Source: Gammaproteobacteria bacterium
GTDB taxonomy: Bacteria; Pseudomonadota; Gammaproteobacteria; Pseudomonadales; Pseudohongiellaceae
DNA length: 64,000 nt
Direction of reading: 5' to 3'
NCBI GenBank assembly: GCA_028818225.1
Contig: JAPPOG010000004.1
Location: forward strand, 62,001-126,000
Positions 51,899-59,407 of the stretch are shown here, one piece after another. Position 1 is the stretch's first letter; each line of letters opens with the position of its first letter. The notes beneath the pieces are model-generated. The model had not been told where the DNA came from, did no database searches, and saw nothing but the letters and a program-made list of their open reading frames with translations. The position numbers and the translations under genes were made by a program.

Positions 51899-54250
51899 AT
51901 GGCTGAGAATGGAATTGGCGCCAATGTGCGTCGTAAAGAAGATCATCGATTTCTCACTGGTAAAGGAAACTATACCGATGATTTAAATGTTGCGGGGCAG
52001 ACCCATGCTTACTTTGTAAGATCCCCCCATGCCCATGCCACTATTAACAGTGTTGATACATCCGCCGCCGCAGCTGCCGAGGGTGTGGTTGCAGTTTTAA
52101 CCGGCGATGATTTGGCCGCCGATGGCATTGGGCCGCTGATTTGCGGTGTGAATGTCACCAGTGATGATGGTGAGCCTCATCGCGCACCTGTGCATTCCGC
52201 CCTGGCTCAGGGCAAAGTTAACTATGTGGGTGATCATGTTGCGGTAGTCATCGCAGAGACTCTTGCGCAAGCGAAAGATGCTGCAGAAAAAGTAGAGGTG
52301 GATTACGGCATACTCCCTGCCGTGACTGCAACTGCTTCTGCTGCCGATGAGGGGCAGCAACAAATTCATGATGTTGCACCGAATAACATCTGTTATAACT
52401 GGCCATTCGGTGATAAAGAAGCTGTGGATGCAGCTTTCGAATCGGCTCACAAAATTTCTTCCCTGGACCTGATTAACAATCGCATGGTTACCAATGCCAT
52501 GGAGCCTCGCGCTGCTGTCGGCGAATACAATTCCGGCACCGAAGAAATTACTTTGCATCTGACAACTCAAAATCCTCACGTGCATCGGTTGGTAATGTCG
52601 GCATTTAATCAGCTGGCCCCCGAGCACAAACTGCGTGTTGTCGGGCCGGATGTTGGCGGTGGATTCGGTGTTAAGATTTTTGTTTATGCAGAGGAACTGG
52701 TTGTAGGTTGGGCCTGTCGCAAAGTAAATCGTCCGGTTAAATGGACCTCTGACAGAACCGAAGCCTTCCTCGCCGATGCCCATGGTCGCGACCACGTGGC
52801 GCATGCGGAAATGGCGCTGGATGAAAACGGCAAGTTCCTGGCAATGCGAGTTAACACCACGGCAAACCTTGGCGCTTATCTTTCAACCTTTGCCACCATG
52901 GTGCCCAGTTACCTTTATGCATTTCTCTTAGCTGGGCAATACTCGACACCGCTTATCTATTCAGAAGTAAAAGCAGTGTTTACCAATACGGCGCCAGTAG
53001 ATGCCTGTCGTGGCGCCGGAAGACCGGAAGCCACTTTTTTATTGGAAAGACTGGTGGATGTCTGTGCCGAAGATATGGGGCTGGATCCGGCGGAAATTCG
53101 CCGACGGAATTTTATTCCCGTCGATGCCTTCCCTTATCAGACACCTGTGGTGCAGTGCTATGACTCTGGCGATTATAATGCTGCGCTGGATAAGGCTCTG
53201 GCACTTGCTGATTACGACGGCTTTGCTGGTCGTGCCGAAGAAGCAAAATCACGAGGTAAGCGACGTGGTATTGGTCTTTCTTCTTATGTTGAGGCTTGCG
53301 GTATCGCGCCTTCCCAAGCGGTAGGGCAACTTGGTGCAGGAGTAGGACTCTGGGAAAGTGCCCAGGTTCGATTCAATCCAACTGGTAACGTTCAGGTCTT
53401 TACCGGAACCCACTCCCATGGTCAGGGTCATGAAACGACTTTTGCCCAGTTAGTTACCGAGCAGTTAGGAGTTCCCATTGAAAATATCGAAGTGATTCAC
53501 GGTGATACTGCCAAGACGCAATTCGGCATGGGTACATATGGATCCCGTTCACTGGCAGTGGGTGGCGTTGCCATTGCTAAAGCCTGTGAAAAGCTAATCG
53601 AAAAAGGCAAAAAGATTGCAGCCCATGCACTGGAAGCTGCTGAAGGTGATATTGAATTTGCCGATGGCAATTTCATTGTTGCCGGCACCGATAAGGCAAT
53701 GAATATTGCCGAAGTTGCGTTCAATGCCTATGTACCACATTCCTATCCAGAAGGATTGGAGCCCGGGTTTGATGAAAATGCCTTCTTCGACCCGATGAAC
53801 TTTTCTTTCCCGGCTGGCACCCACATCTGTGAGGTAGAAGTGGATCCTGATACCGGAGAGGTGGAGATCGTAAAGTACTCGGCGGTGGATGACTTCGGCA
53901 AGCTGATCAATCCAATGATTGTAGAAGGACAGGTGCATGGTGGCATTGTTCATGGTGTAGGACAGGCATTACTGGAAGGTTGTCAGTACGATACTGATGG
54001 CCAGTTGGTAACAGCTTCCTATATGGATTACGCCATGCCGCGGGCCGACAATGTGCCGAGTTTTGATGTGGATTATGCGCCAACCAATCCGCCCCATAAC
54101 CCTTTAGGTGTGAAAGGTTGCGGTGAGGCTGGGGCAATCGGCGCGCCTCCTGCGGTAATCAATGCGATTACTAATGCGCTGGGCATCAAACATATCGACA
54201 TGCCAGCAACACCAGAAAATGTCTGGCGCGCTGCTCAGTCAGCCGGTTAA
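51899..54250 (+). CDS. coxL: Cox-type molybdenum hydroxylase, large catalytic subunit
   Basis: The 783-residue protein has an intact large-subunit layout. N-terminal [20 protein letters not shown] opens the first domain and [14 protein letters not shown] near 256 is in the second. [11 protein letters not shown] near 503 binds the molybdopterin cytosine dinucleotide cofactor. The catalytic Glu is in [12 protein letters not shown] near 742. The active-site loop reads [12 protein letters not shown] near 368. Form I CO dehydrogenases have AYxCSFR and form II have AYRGAGR, so this has Cys for Tyr and otherwise form II type. CO oxidation is therefore doubtful; an aldehyde or N-heterocycle is as likely. 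Confidence 0.93.
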   Translation: MAENGIGANVRRKEDHRFLTGKGNYTDDLNVAGQTHAYFVRSPHAHATINSVDTSAAAAAEGVVAVLTGDDLAADGIGPLICGVNVTSDDGEPHRAPVHSALAQGKVNYVGDHVAVVIAETLAQAKDAAEKVEVDYGILPAVTATASAADEGQQQIHDVAPNNICYNWPFGDKEAVDAAFESAHKISSLDLINNRMVTNAMEPRAAVGEYNSGTEEITLHLTTQNPHVHRLVMSAFNQLAPEHKLRVVGPDVGGGFGVKIFVYAEELVVGWACRKVNRPVKWTSDRTEAFLADAHGRDHVAHAEMALDENGKFLAMRVNTTANLGAYLSTFATMVPSYLYAFLLAGQYSTPLIYSEVKAVFTNTAPVDACRGAGRPEATFLLERLVDVCAEDMGLDPAEIRRRNFIPVDAFPYQTPVVQCYDSGDYNAALDKALALADYDGFAGRAEEAKSRGKRRGIGLSSYVEACGIAPSQAVGQLGAGVGLWESAQVRFNPTGNVQVFTGTHSHGQGHETTFAQLVTEQLGVPIENIEVIHGDTAKTQFGMGTYGSRSLAVGGVAIAKACEKLIEKGKKIAAHALEAAEGDIEFADGNFIVAGTDKAMNIAEVAFNAYVPHSYPEGLEPGFDENAFFDPMNFSFPAGTHICEVEVDPDTGEVEIVKYSAVDDFGKLINPMIVEGQVHGGIVHGVGQALLEGCQYDTDGQLVTASYMDYAMPRADNVPSFDVDYAPTNPPHNPLGVKGCGEAGAIGAPPAVINAITNALGIKHIDMPATPENVWRAAQSAG

Positions 54251-54270
54251 GAGATTGAGGACAAAACACT

Positions 54271-55111
54271 ATGTACAATTTTTCCTATCAAAAAGTTACC
54301 AGCGTCGATGACGCGGTTGAGGCAATGCAGAAGGCCGATGACGGCAAATTTGTTGCTGGTGGTCAAACCATGTTGCCAACCATGAAGCATCGTCTCGCCA
54401 GCCCAAGTGATGTTATCGACCTGGGTGGAATCGAAGACTTAAAAGGTATATGCATGGATGGAGATGCTATCTCTATTGGCGCAATGACCACTCATGCCGA
54501 AGTCGCTGCATCCAGTGATGTGCAGAGCGCAATTCCCGCCCTGGCTAAACTTGCTGGCAATATCGGCGATCCGGCCGTACGCAACCGCGGCACCATTGGT
54601 GGTTCTATTGCCAATAATGATCCAGCGGCTGACTATCCTGCAGCTGTCATTGCCCTCGGCGCAACGGTTAAAACCAACAAGCGGGAAATCGCGGGAGACG
54701 AATTCTTCACTGGCATGTTCGAAACTGCGCTGGAGGAAGATGAACTGATTACTTCCATTTCTTTTCCCAAGACAGAAGCAGCTGCTTACATGAAGTTCGA
54801 AAATCCTGCTTCTCGTTACGCCATTGTCGGGGTGTTCGTCGCCAAATCAGGGGATGAGGTGAAAGTGGTCGTTACTGGAGCCACCGCCTGTGAGCACCGA
54901 GGGATGCGGCTGTAACGTTACTGGAGCCACCGCCTGTGCGCACCGAGGGATGCGGCTGGAAGAAGCCCTCAAGGGAAATTTTTCCACCGCTGCAGTCGAT
55001 GCTGTCGAGCTCCCGGTAGAAAAAATGAACGCAGACATTCATGCCAGCGCCGAATACCGTGCTCACCTGGTCAAGGTGATGACCAAGCGTGCTGTTGAGG
55101 CCTGTTTGTAG
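54271..55111 (+). pseudogene. coxM: Cox FAD subunit gene broken by a 46-bp tandem duplication
   Basis: The first part (54271-54915) is a normal medium subunit: KFVAGGQTMLPTMKHRLASP and TIGGSIANNDPAADYPAA are the two FAD-binding motifs. After ATACEHRGMRL it meets TAA at 54913-54915. A near copy of the last 46 bases follows, and the second copy leads in another frame into ATACAHRGMRLEEALKGNFS and the rest to 55111. Removing one copy gives a 264-residue protein of normal length, provided the second copy is kept. The C-terminal 65 residues, which close the FAD site, would otherwise be lost. So the hydroxylase complex may be inactive, or the duplication is an assembly artefact. Confidence 0.85.
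54870..54961 (+). repeat. 46-bp tandem duplication inside coxM
   Basis: Copies 54870-54915 and 54916-54961 are identical at 44 of 46 positions. The differences are A/C in TGAGCAC versus TGCGCAC and T/G in CTGTAA versus CTGGAA. 46 is not a multiple of three, so the repeat shifts frame; the T change also makes the first copy end in TAA. The second copy has the family-like reading. Confidence 0.97.
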
Positions 55112-55114
55112 TTT

Positions 55115-56032
55115 ATGGCAACTGCCTTACCAGCCAATATCGATGAAACCCTGTTGCTACTGAATGGCGCGGACTACATTGCTGACCGTTCTTTAGCGAC
55201 AACGCTTTTTCTTTCTTTGAAAATGGGTAAACCACTTTTCCTGGAAGGCGAGGCTGGAGTTGGTAAAACAGAAATTGCCAAGGTGCTTTCATCGGCACTG
55301 GGCAGAAAGCTGGTTCGCTTGCAATGTTATGAAGGATTGGATGTTGCTTCTGCGGTTTATGAATGGAATTACTCACGGCAGATGATCGAAATTCGTCTGG
55401 CCGAAGCTGCGGGAGCGGTAGATAAAGCCAGACTCTCTGACAATGTTTTTTCCGAAGGCTTTCTCATTGAACGGCCCTTATTAGAAGCCCTAAAAGCCGA
55501 TGAATCAGGCCCGCCGGTTCTGCTTATCGATGAGCTGGATAGAACCGACGAGCCCTTCGAAGCATTCCTGTTGGAAATCCTTTCCGATTTTCAAATTACT
55601 ATTCCGGAAATCGGCACAGTTAAAGCCGATGCTCCGCCTATTGTAATTATTACTTCCAATAGAACTCGTGAAATCCATGATGCTTTGAAGCGACGTTGTC
55701 TCTATCACTGGGTTGACTACCCGAGCGCCGCAAGAGAACTGGAAATCGTTGCCACCAAACTGCCAGGCATCGATAAAGAGCTCAGCGCGCAACTCGTTGC
55801 TTTCGTGCAGAAGCTTCGGGATGAAGATTTGTTCAAGTTACCGGGCGTTGCTGAAACCCTGGATTGGGCAGATGCACTTACCCAACTGGATAAAGTCGCA
55901 CTGGATAGCGAAGCAATCGACAATACCCTGGGTACACTACTTAAATACCAGGACGATATTGTCAAAATTCGCGGCAGTGAAGCGGCACAGATTCTCGAAC
56001 AGGTGAAGGCGGAACTCGCCGAAGCCTCATAA
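55115..56032 (+). CDS. coxD: CoxD-type MoxR-family AAA+ ATPase
   Basis: The 305-residue protein has Walker A in EGEAGVGKTEIAK near residue 44, Walker B in VLLIDELDRTD near 133 and sensor-like IITSNRTREIHDALKRRC near 178. This is the MoxR AAA+ fold. CoxD is needed to mature the Mo-Cu site of CO dehydrogenase and works with the CoxE VWA protein. It starts 3 bases after the coxM frame. The sequence is intact, unlike coxM. Confidence 0.93.
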   Translation: MATALPANIDETLLLLNGADYIADRSLATTLFLSLKMGKPLFLEGEAGVGKTEIAKVLSSALGRKLVRLQCYEGLDVASAVYEWNYSRQMIEIRLAEAAGAVDKARLSDNVFSEGFLIERPLLEALKADESGPPVLLIDELDRTDEPFEAFLLEILSDFQITIPEIGTVKADAPPIVIITSNRTREIHDALKRRCLYHWVDYPSAARELEIVATKLPGIDKELSAQLVAFVQKLRDEDLFKLPGVAETLDWADALTQLDKVALDSEAIDNTLGTLLKYQDDIVKIRGSEAAQILEQVKAELAEAS

Positions 56033-56043
56033 AAGGCTCCTGG

Positions 56044-57237
56044 ATGGTCCAAGCTCCTATTGAAGGTAAAATCGCGGAAAACATCATGTTATTTGCGCGT
56101 CTTCTGCGCTCTGCTGGATTTCCAGTGGGGCCAGGCAAGGTAATCGATGCCATCAAAGCTGCTGAACTGGTTGGCATTGGTTCACAGGAAGATCTTTACT
56201 GGGCTCTGTTCTCACAGTTTGTTAACCGCAACGATCAACGTGAGATATTCGATCAGGCCTTTCATATTTTCTGGCGTAATCCACAAATAATGCAACGGAT
56301 GATGGGTGCGATGCTTCCAACCGTGCGCATTGAGCAAGATGACTTGCAGGAGATGAGCAAAAGGCTATCTGACGCAATGTCCAGCGGTAATGAACATTCA
56401 CAGGCAAACCGGGAGTCTGAACAAATCGAGTTCGATGCCAGTTTTACTTTCTCCGATAAAGAAGTGTTGCAGGAAAAAGATTTTGAAGAGATGACTGCCC
56501 AGGAAATAGCACAGGCGAAGAAAGCGATTGAAAAACTGCGCCTGCCAATCATGAATGTACCCACTCGACGTTTTCAGCGTAGTGAATCTAATAAACAAAT
56601 TGATATGCGTGCTACTTTACGGGCGGCCCTGCGATCACCAGATTCCATTCCTCTCAGGTTTAAAAAACGAAAACAGCGTCATCCTCCTTTAGTGATGCTC
56701 TGCGATATTTCCGGTTCCATGAGTCAATACAGCAGAATGTTTCTTCATTTCATGCATGCCATTACTAACGATAGAGATCGTGTTCATTGCTTTGTGTTTG
56801 GTACACGCTTAACCAACATCTCAAGGCATCTAAGACATCGGGATGTTGATATCGCGCTGGAAAAGTCTTCCGATGCAGTTAGAGACTGGTCCGGTGGCAC
56901 CCGTATTGGTTCCTGTTTGAAACAGTTCAATAACTTCTGGTCACGTCGTGTGCTAGCCCAGGGCGCGGTATGCATACTGATTACCGATGGCCTGGATAGA
57001 GAGGAGGCCGATGGGCTGGAAAAGGAAATGGAACGCTTATCCAAATCTACTCGTCGCTTGATCTGGCTGAATCCTTTGTTGCGCTATGAGGGATTTGAAC
57101 CTAAGGCAAAAGGGGTAAGAACCATGTTGCCTTTCGTGGATGATTTTAAATCTGTGCATAACCTGCAGAGTCTAATGAACCTGTCTGCAGTACTCTCTCA
57201 GCCGGCTGAAGAGTTCCATTTTCCGCTTTCAGCTTAG
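56044..57237 (+). CDS. coxE: CoxE-type VWA protein
   Basis: The 397-residue protein has an N-terminal helical domain (about 1-200) and a C-terminal von Willebrand A domain with the metal-ion site LCDISGSMSQYSRMFLHFMH near residue 222, the typical DxSxS of the MIDAS, plus GGTRIGSCLKQF and ILITDGLDREE near 285-322. CoxE cooperates with the MoxR-type ATPase CoxD in maturation of the hydroxylase. It starts 11 bases after coxD and closes the cox operon. Confidence 0.92.
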   Translation: MVQAPIEGKIAENIMLFARLLRSAGFPVGPGKVIDAIKAAELVGIGSQEDLYWALFSQFVNRNDQREIFDQAFHIFWRNPQIMQRMMGAMLPTVRIEQDDLQEMSKRLSDAMSSGNEHSQANRESEQIEFDASFTFSDKEVLQEKDFEEMTAQEIAQAKKAIEKLRLPIMNVPTRRFQRSESNKQIDMRATLRAALRSPDSIPLRFKKRKQRHPPLVMLCDISGSMSQYSRMFLHFMHAITNDRDRVHCFVFGTRLTNISRHLRHRDVDIALEKSSDAVRDWSGGTRIGSCLKQFNNFWSRRVLAQGAVCILITDGLDREEADGLEKEMERLSKSTRRLIWLNPLLRYEGFEPKAKGVRTMLPFVDDFKSVHNLQSLMNLSAVLSQPAEEFHFPLSA

Positions 57238-57322
57238 ATAGCCAATAATTCAGGCATGCCATTCAGTTATTGAATGGTAAAAAAATGTCGATTACAGTAG
57301 CAAAAAACAGCCAAATCATTCT

Positions 57323-57535
57323 ATGAGCAGAACCATGAAAAATCTGCTATGCCTCAGTATCTCCGCAACTCTTACAATATCCACTAATGCAATCGCGCGG
57401 GATTGTAGCGCCTCAAAAACTGAGCGCGGGGAGCCTGAATTACAGAGTACGGAGCAATTCAGCTCCAATATGGCATTAACCATCATCGGATCGATTCTAT
57501 TTGCCTTATTCAATAGGAATTCGGATGTCGATTAA
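57323..57535 (+). CDS. possible 70-residue exported protein
   Basis: The product has a signal peptide (MKNLLCLSISATLTISTNAI, cut near ARDC), a short polar stretch with one Cys pair, and a C-terminal hydrophobic helix (NMALTIIGSILFALF). It overlaps the DUF3311 gene start by 11 bases, as co-translated genes do. No family is recognised. Coding is plausible but weak; the ATG at 57323 or the inner ATG at 57335 could be the start. Confidence 0.4.
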   Translation: MSRTMKNLLCLSISATLTISTNAIARDCSASKTERGEPELQSTEQFSSNMALTIIGSILFALFNRNSDVD

Positions 57536-57734
57536 TAAAGCTACTCCTCTGATTCGAAATATTGCCATCTATCTGGTATTGCTAGCATTGCTCATCCCCT
57601 GGTACTGGCCAGAAGGTGAAGCGCGCATACTCTTCGGTTTTCCCATCTGGATTCTCGCCAGTCTTGGCGCATTGTTCCTGACTTCCTGTTTTACCGCCTG
57701 GTTGTGTTTGCGTAATAAAGGAAGTGCAGATTGA
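57525..57734 (+). CDS. DUF3311 small membrane protein
   Basis: From the ATG at 57525 (AGGAATTCGG ahead) the 69-residue protein has two membrane helices (NIAIYLVLLALLIPWYWPE and FPIWILASLGALFLTSCFTAW) and ends LRNKGSAD. GFPIWILASLGALFL is the DUF3311 signature. Members sit next to sodium:solute symporters of the SSS family and probably form a complex with them. The symporter gene overlaps it by 4 bases (TTGA). Confidence 0.88.
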   Translation: MSINKATPLIRNIAIYLVLLALLIPWYWPEGEARILFGFPIWILASLGALFLTSCFTAWLCLRNKGSAD

Positions 57735-59254
57735 GTAACGTACTTCCATTCGGTCTTGGTGCCTGGCTGTTTTTTTCTTTTTACCTCAGCACTTTGCTGT
57801 TGCTTGGTTGGCTTGGACGCAAAGCGCGCAAAGAGGATTCCATGCAAGATTTTTACCTTGCTGGCAGAGGCTTTGGCTTTTTTGTTTTGTTCTTAACGCT
57901 TTATGCGACGCAATACAGTGGCAATACAGTTTTCGGTGTTACCGGTGCAACTTACCGTATTGGCTTCCCATGGTTGATCGCCGTGCATTACATGTTAGCC
58001 ATCGTGGTGTTCTTCCAGGTGTTTGCATTCAAGTTGCAACCGTTAGCACAAAAGAAAGGATTCGTTACGCCAGTAGATTTTATTCGCTATCGATTCGATT
58101 CCCGCACCCTGGCAACACTTGCATCAATTGTAATGATTATCGCTCTTAGTAATTATTTACTGGCGCAACTTATGACCATGGGCCGTGCCTTGCAAGGTCT
58201 TGCCGGGCCTAACGGTGATATTGCCTACAATTATGGTGTTGTTGGGTTAGCTTTAATCATGGTGGTTTACGGTACTTTGGGCGGTTTACGTGCGATCGCC
58301 TGGACAGACGTGATTCAGGGCTGTGTGTTGTTTGTTGGTTTTATGATCTTAATGCTACTCATGCTTTATCAGTTCGGTCCTATCTCCGAAGCGACTGCTG
58401 TTATCGCCCAATCTTCTGAACCGGAAAAACTGGCCCGACCCAATGCTTCCATGCAGAGAGAATGGCTGAGTTATATTCTTTTGGTTGGTATAGGGGGTGC
58501 GCTTTACCCGCAAGCTATTCAGCGTATGTATTCGGCTAAATCAGTAGGAACACTTAAACGCAGCTTCGCCACCATGGCATTCATGCCGTTCTTCTCTGTT
58601 CTGATTGCATTTATTGTCGGAATTTACGCACTGGCATTTGTGCCGGGGTTGGAAGGCGCTGATGCCGATCAGGCCATGTCCAGCATATTACGTATTATTC
58701 AGGAGCAAAGCTTTCTTGGTTACGCATTGGTAGTACTTATCTTTAGTGCGGTGCTGGCGGCGCTAATGTCTACCGCAGACTCGGCAATGCTTTCAATTTC
58801 TTCCATGTTCATCAAAGACATTTATGCCGTGCATTTTCGACCTGATGCCACAGAGTCAGAACTTACCAAAATGGGCAAGCGTTGTTCCTGGATTGTGGTT
58901 GGTGCGCTAACAATGTTGGCAATAATTTTAAAAGAACAAACTTCACTGATTGGTTTGCTGGATCGTAAGTTTGATCTCTTAGTGCAGATCGCACCGGCGT
59001 TTATGCTGGGGATTCACTGGATGGGCCTGCGCGCCGGTCCTGTTTTGATAGGATTGGTTACAGGATTGATTATCGCGCTATCACTTGCCTTTGGACCCTT
59101 CGATTTTATTGTCGATGGCAAAGTTTGGGGATTTCATCCGGGCATTTACGGGCTGGTGGTTAATCTGTCGCTTGCTGTTGGTGGTTCACTCTGGTTGGCA
59201 AGTAAAGAGGGAACTGATAGCGCAACGAAATTTGTTACGGTATCAGAAAAGTAG
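57731..59254 (+). CDS. sodium:solute symporter (SSS family)
   Basis: The 507-residue protein has about 13 transmembrane helices. MQDFYLAGRGFGFFVLFLTL near residue 37 and ATQYSGNTVFGVTGATYRIG near 57 are the first SSS helices. The sodium-binding-type segment SAVLAALMSTADSAMLSISS is near residue 340. The start is TTG overlapping the stop of the DUF3311 gene, so the two are coupled. It would import a carboxylate, amino acid or sugar with Na+. The substrate is unknown. It directly follows the cox cluster on the same strand, and may bring in the hydroxylase substrate (inference). Confidence 0.92.
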   Translation: MSNVLPFGLGAWLFFSFYLSTLLLLGWLGRKARKEDSMQDFYLAGRGFGFFVLFLTLYATQYSGNTVFGVTGATYRIGFPWLIAVHYMLAIVVFFQVFAFKLQPLAQKKGFVTPVDFIRYRFDSRTLATLASIVMIIALSNYLLAQLMTMGRALQGLAGPNGDIAYNYGVVGLALIMVVYGTLGGLRAIAWTDVIQGCVLFVGFMILMLLMLYQFGPISEATAVIAQSSEPEKLARPNASMQREWLSYILLVGIGGALYPQAIQRMYSAKSVGTLKRSFATMAFMPFFSVLIAFIVGIYALAFVPGLEGADADQAMSSILRIIQEQSFLGYALVVLIFSAVLAALMSTADSAMLSISSMFIKDIYAVHFRPDATESELTKMGKRCSWIVVGALTMLAIILKEQTSLIGLLDRKFDLLVQIAPAFMLGIHWMGLRAGPVLIGLVTGLIIALSLAFGPFDFIVDGKVWGFHPGIYGLVVNLSLAVGGSLWLASKEGTDSATKFVTVSEK

Positions 59255-59386
59255 TAAATCTATTTTGCTATGCTTGGGTTGCCAAATTGCAATTGGAATT
59301 TCTTGTGGTTCATACACGCGGGCGAAGCGGCCTTTGGGTTTCTGTATGCTAAAGAAAAACCCACCGATGTCAGTTACTTTTGCCAT
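59243..59386 (-). pseudogene. N-terminal remnant of a VOC-family gene
   Basis: From ATG 59386 (GGGGAA ahead) the frame reads MAKVTDIGGFFFSIQKPKGR, then VYEPQEIPIAIWQPKHSKID and stops at 59243. The first 30 residues match the start of VOC proteins (MAKVTGIGGxFFRAxDPKALAxWYExHLGIP). The rest of the domain is absent. It lies 21 bases downstream of the M14 peptidase gene in the same direction and overlaps the end of the symporter gene by 12 bases. A truncated, decayed copy is the simplest reading. Confidence 0.6.
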
Positions 59387-59407
59387 CTTGTTTCCCCTGG
59401 TGTATTC

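Noticed and set aside
52097-52804. 235-residue minus ORF inside coxL
   Set aside because: It is the mirror of a strongly conserved coxL segment and has no domain of its own.
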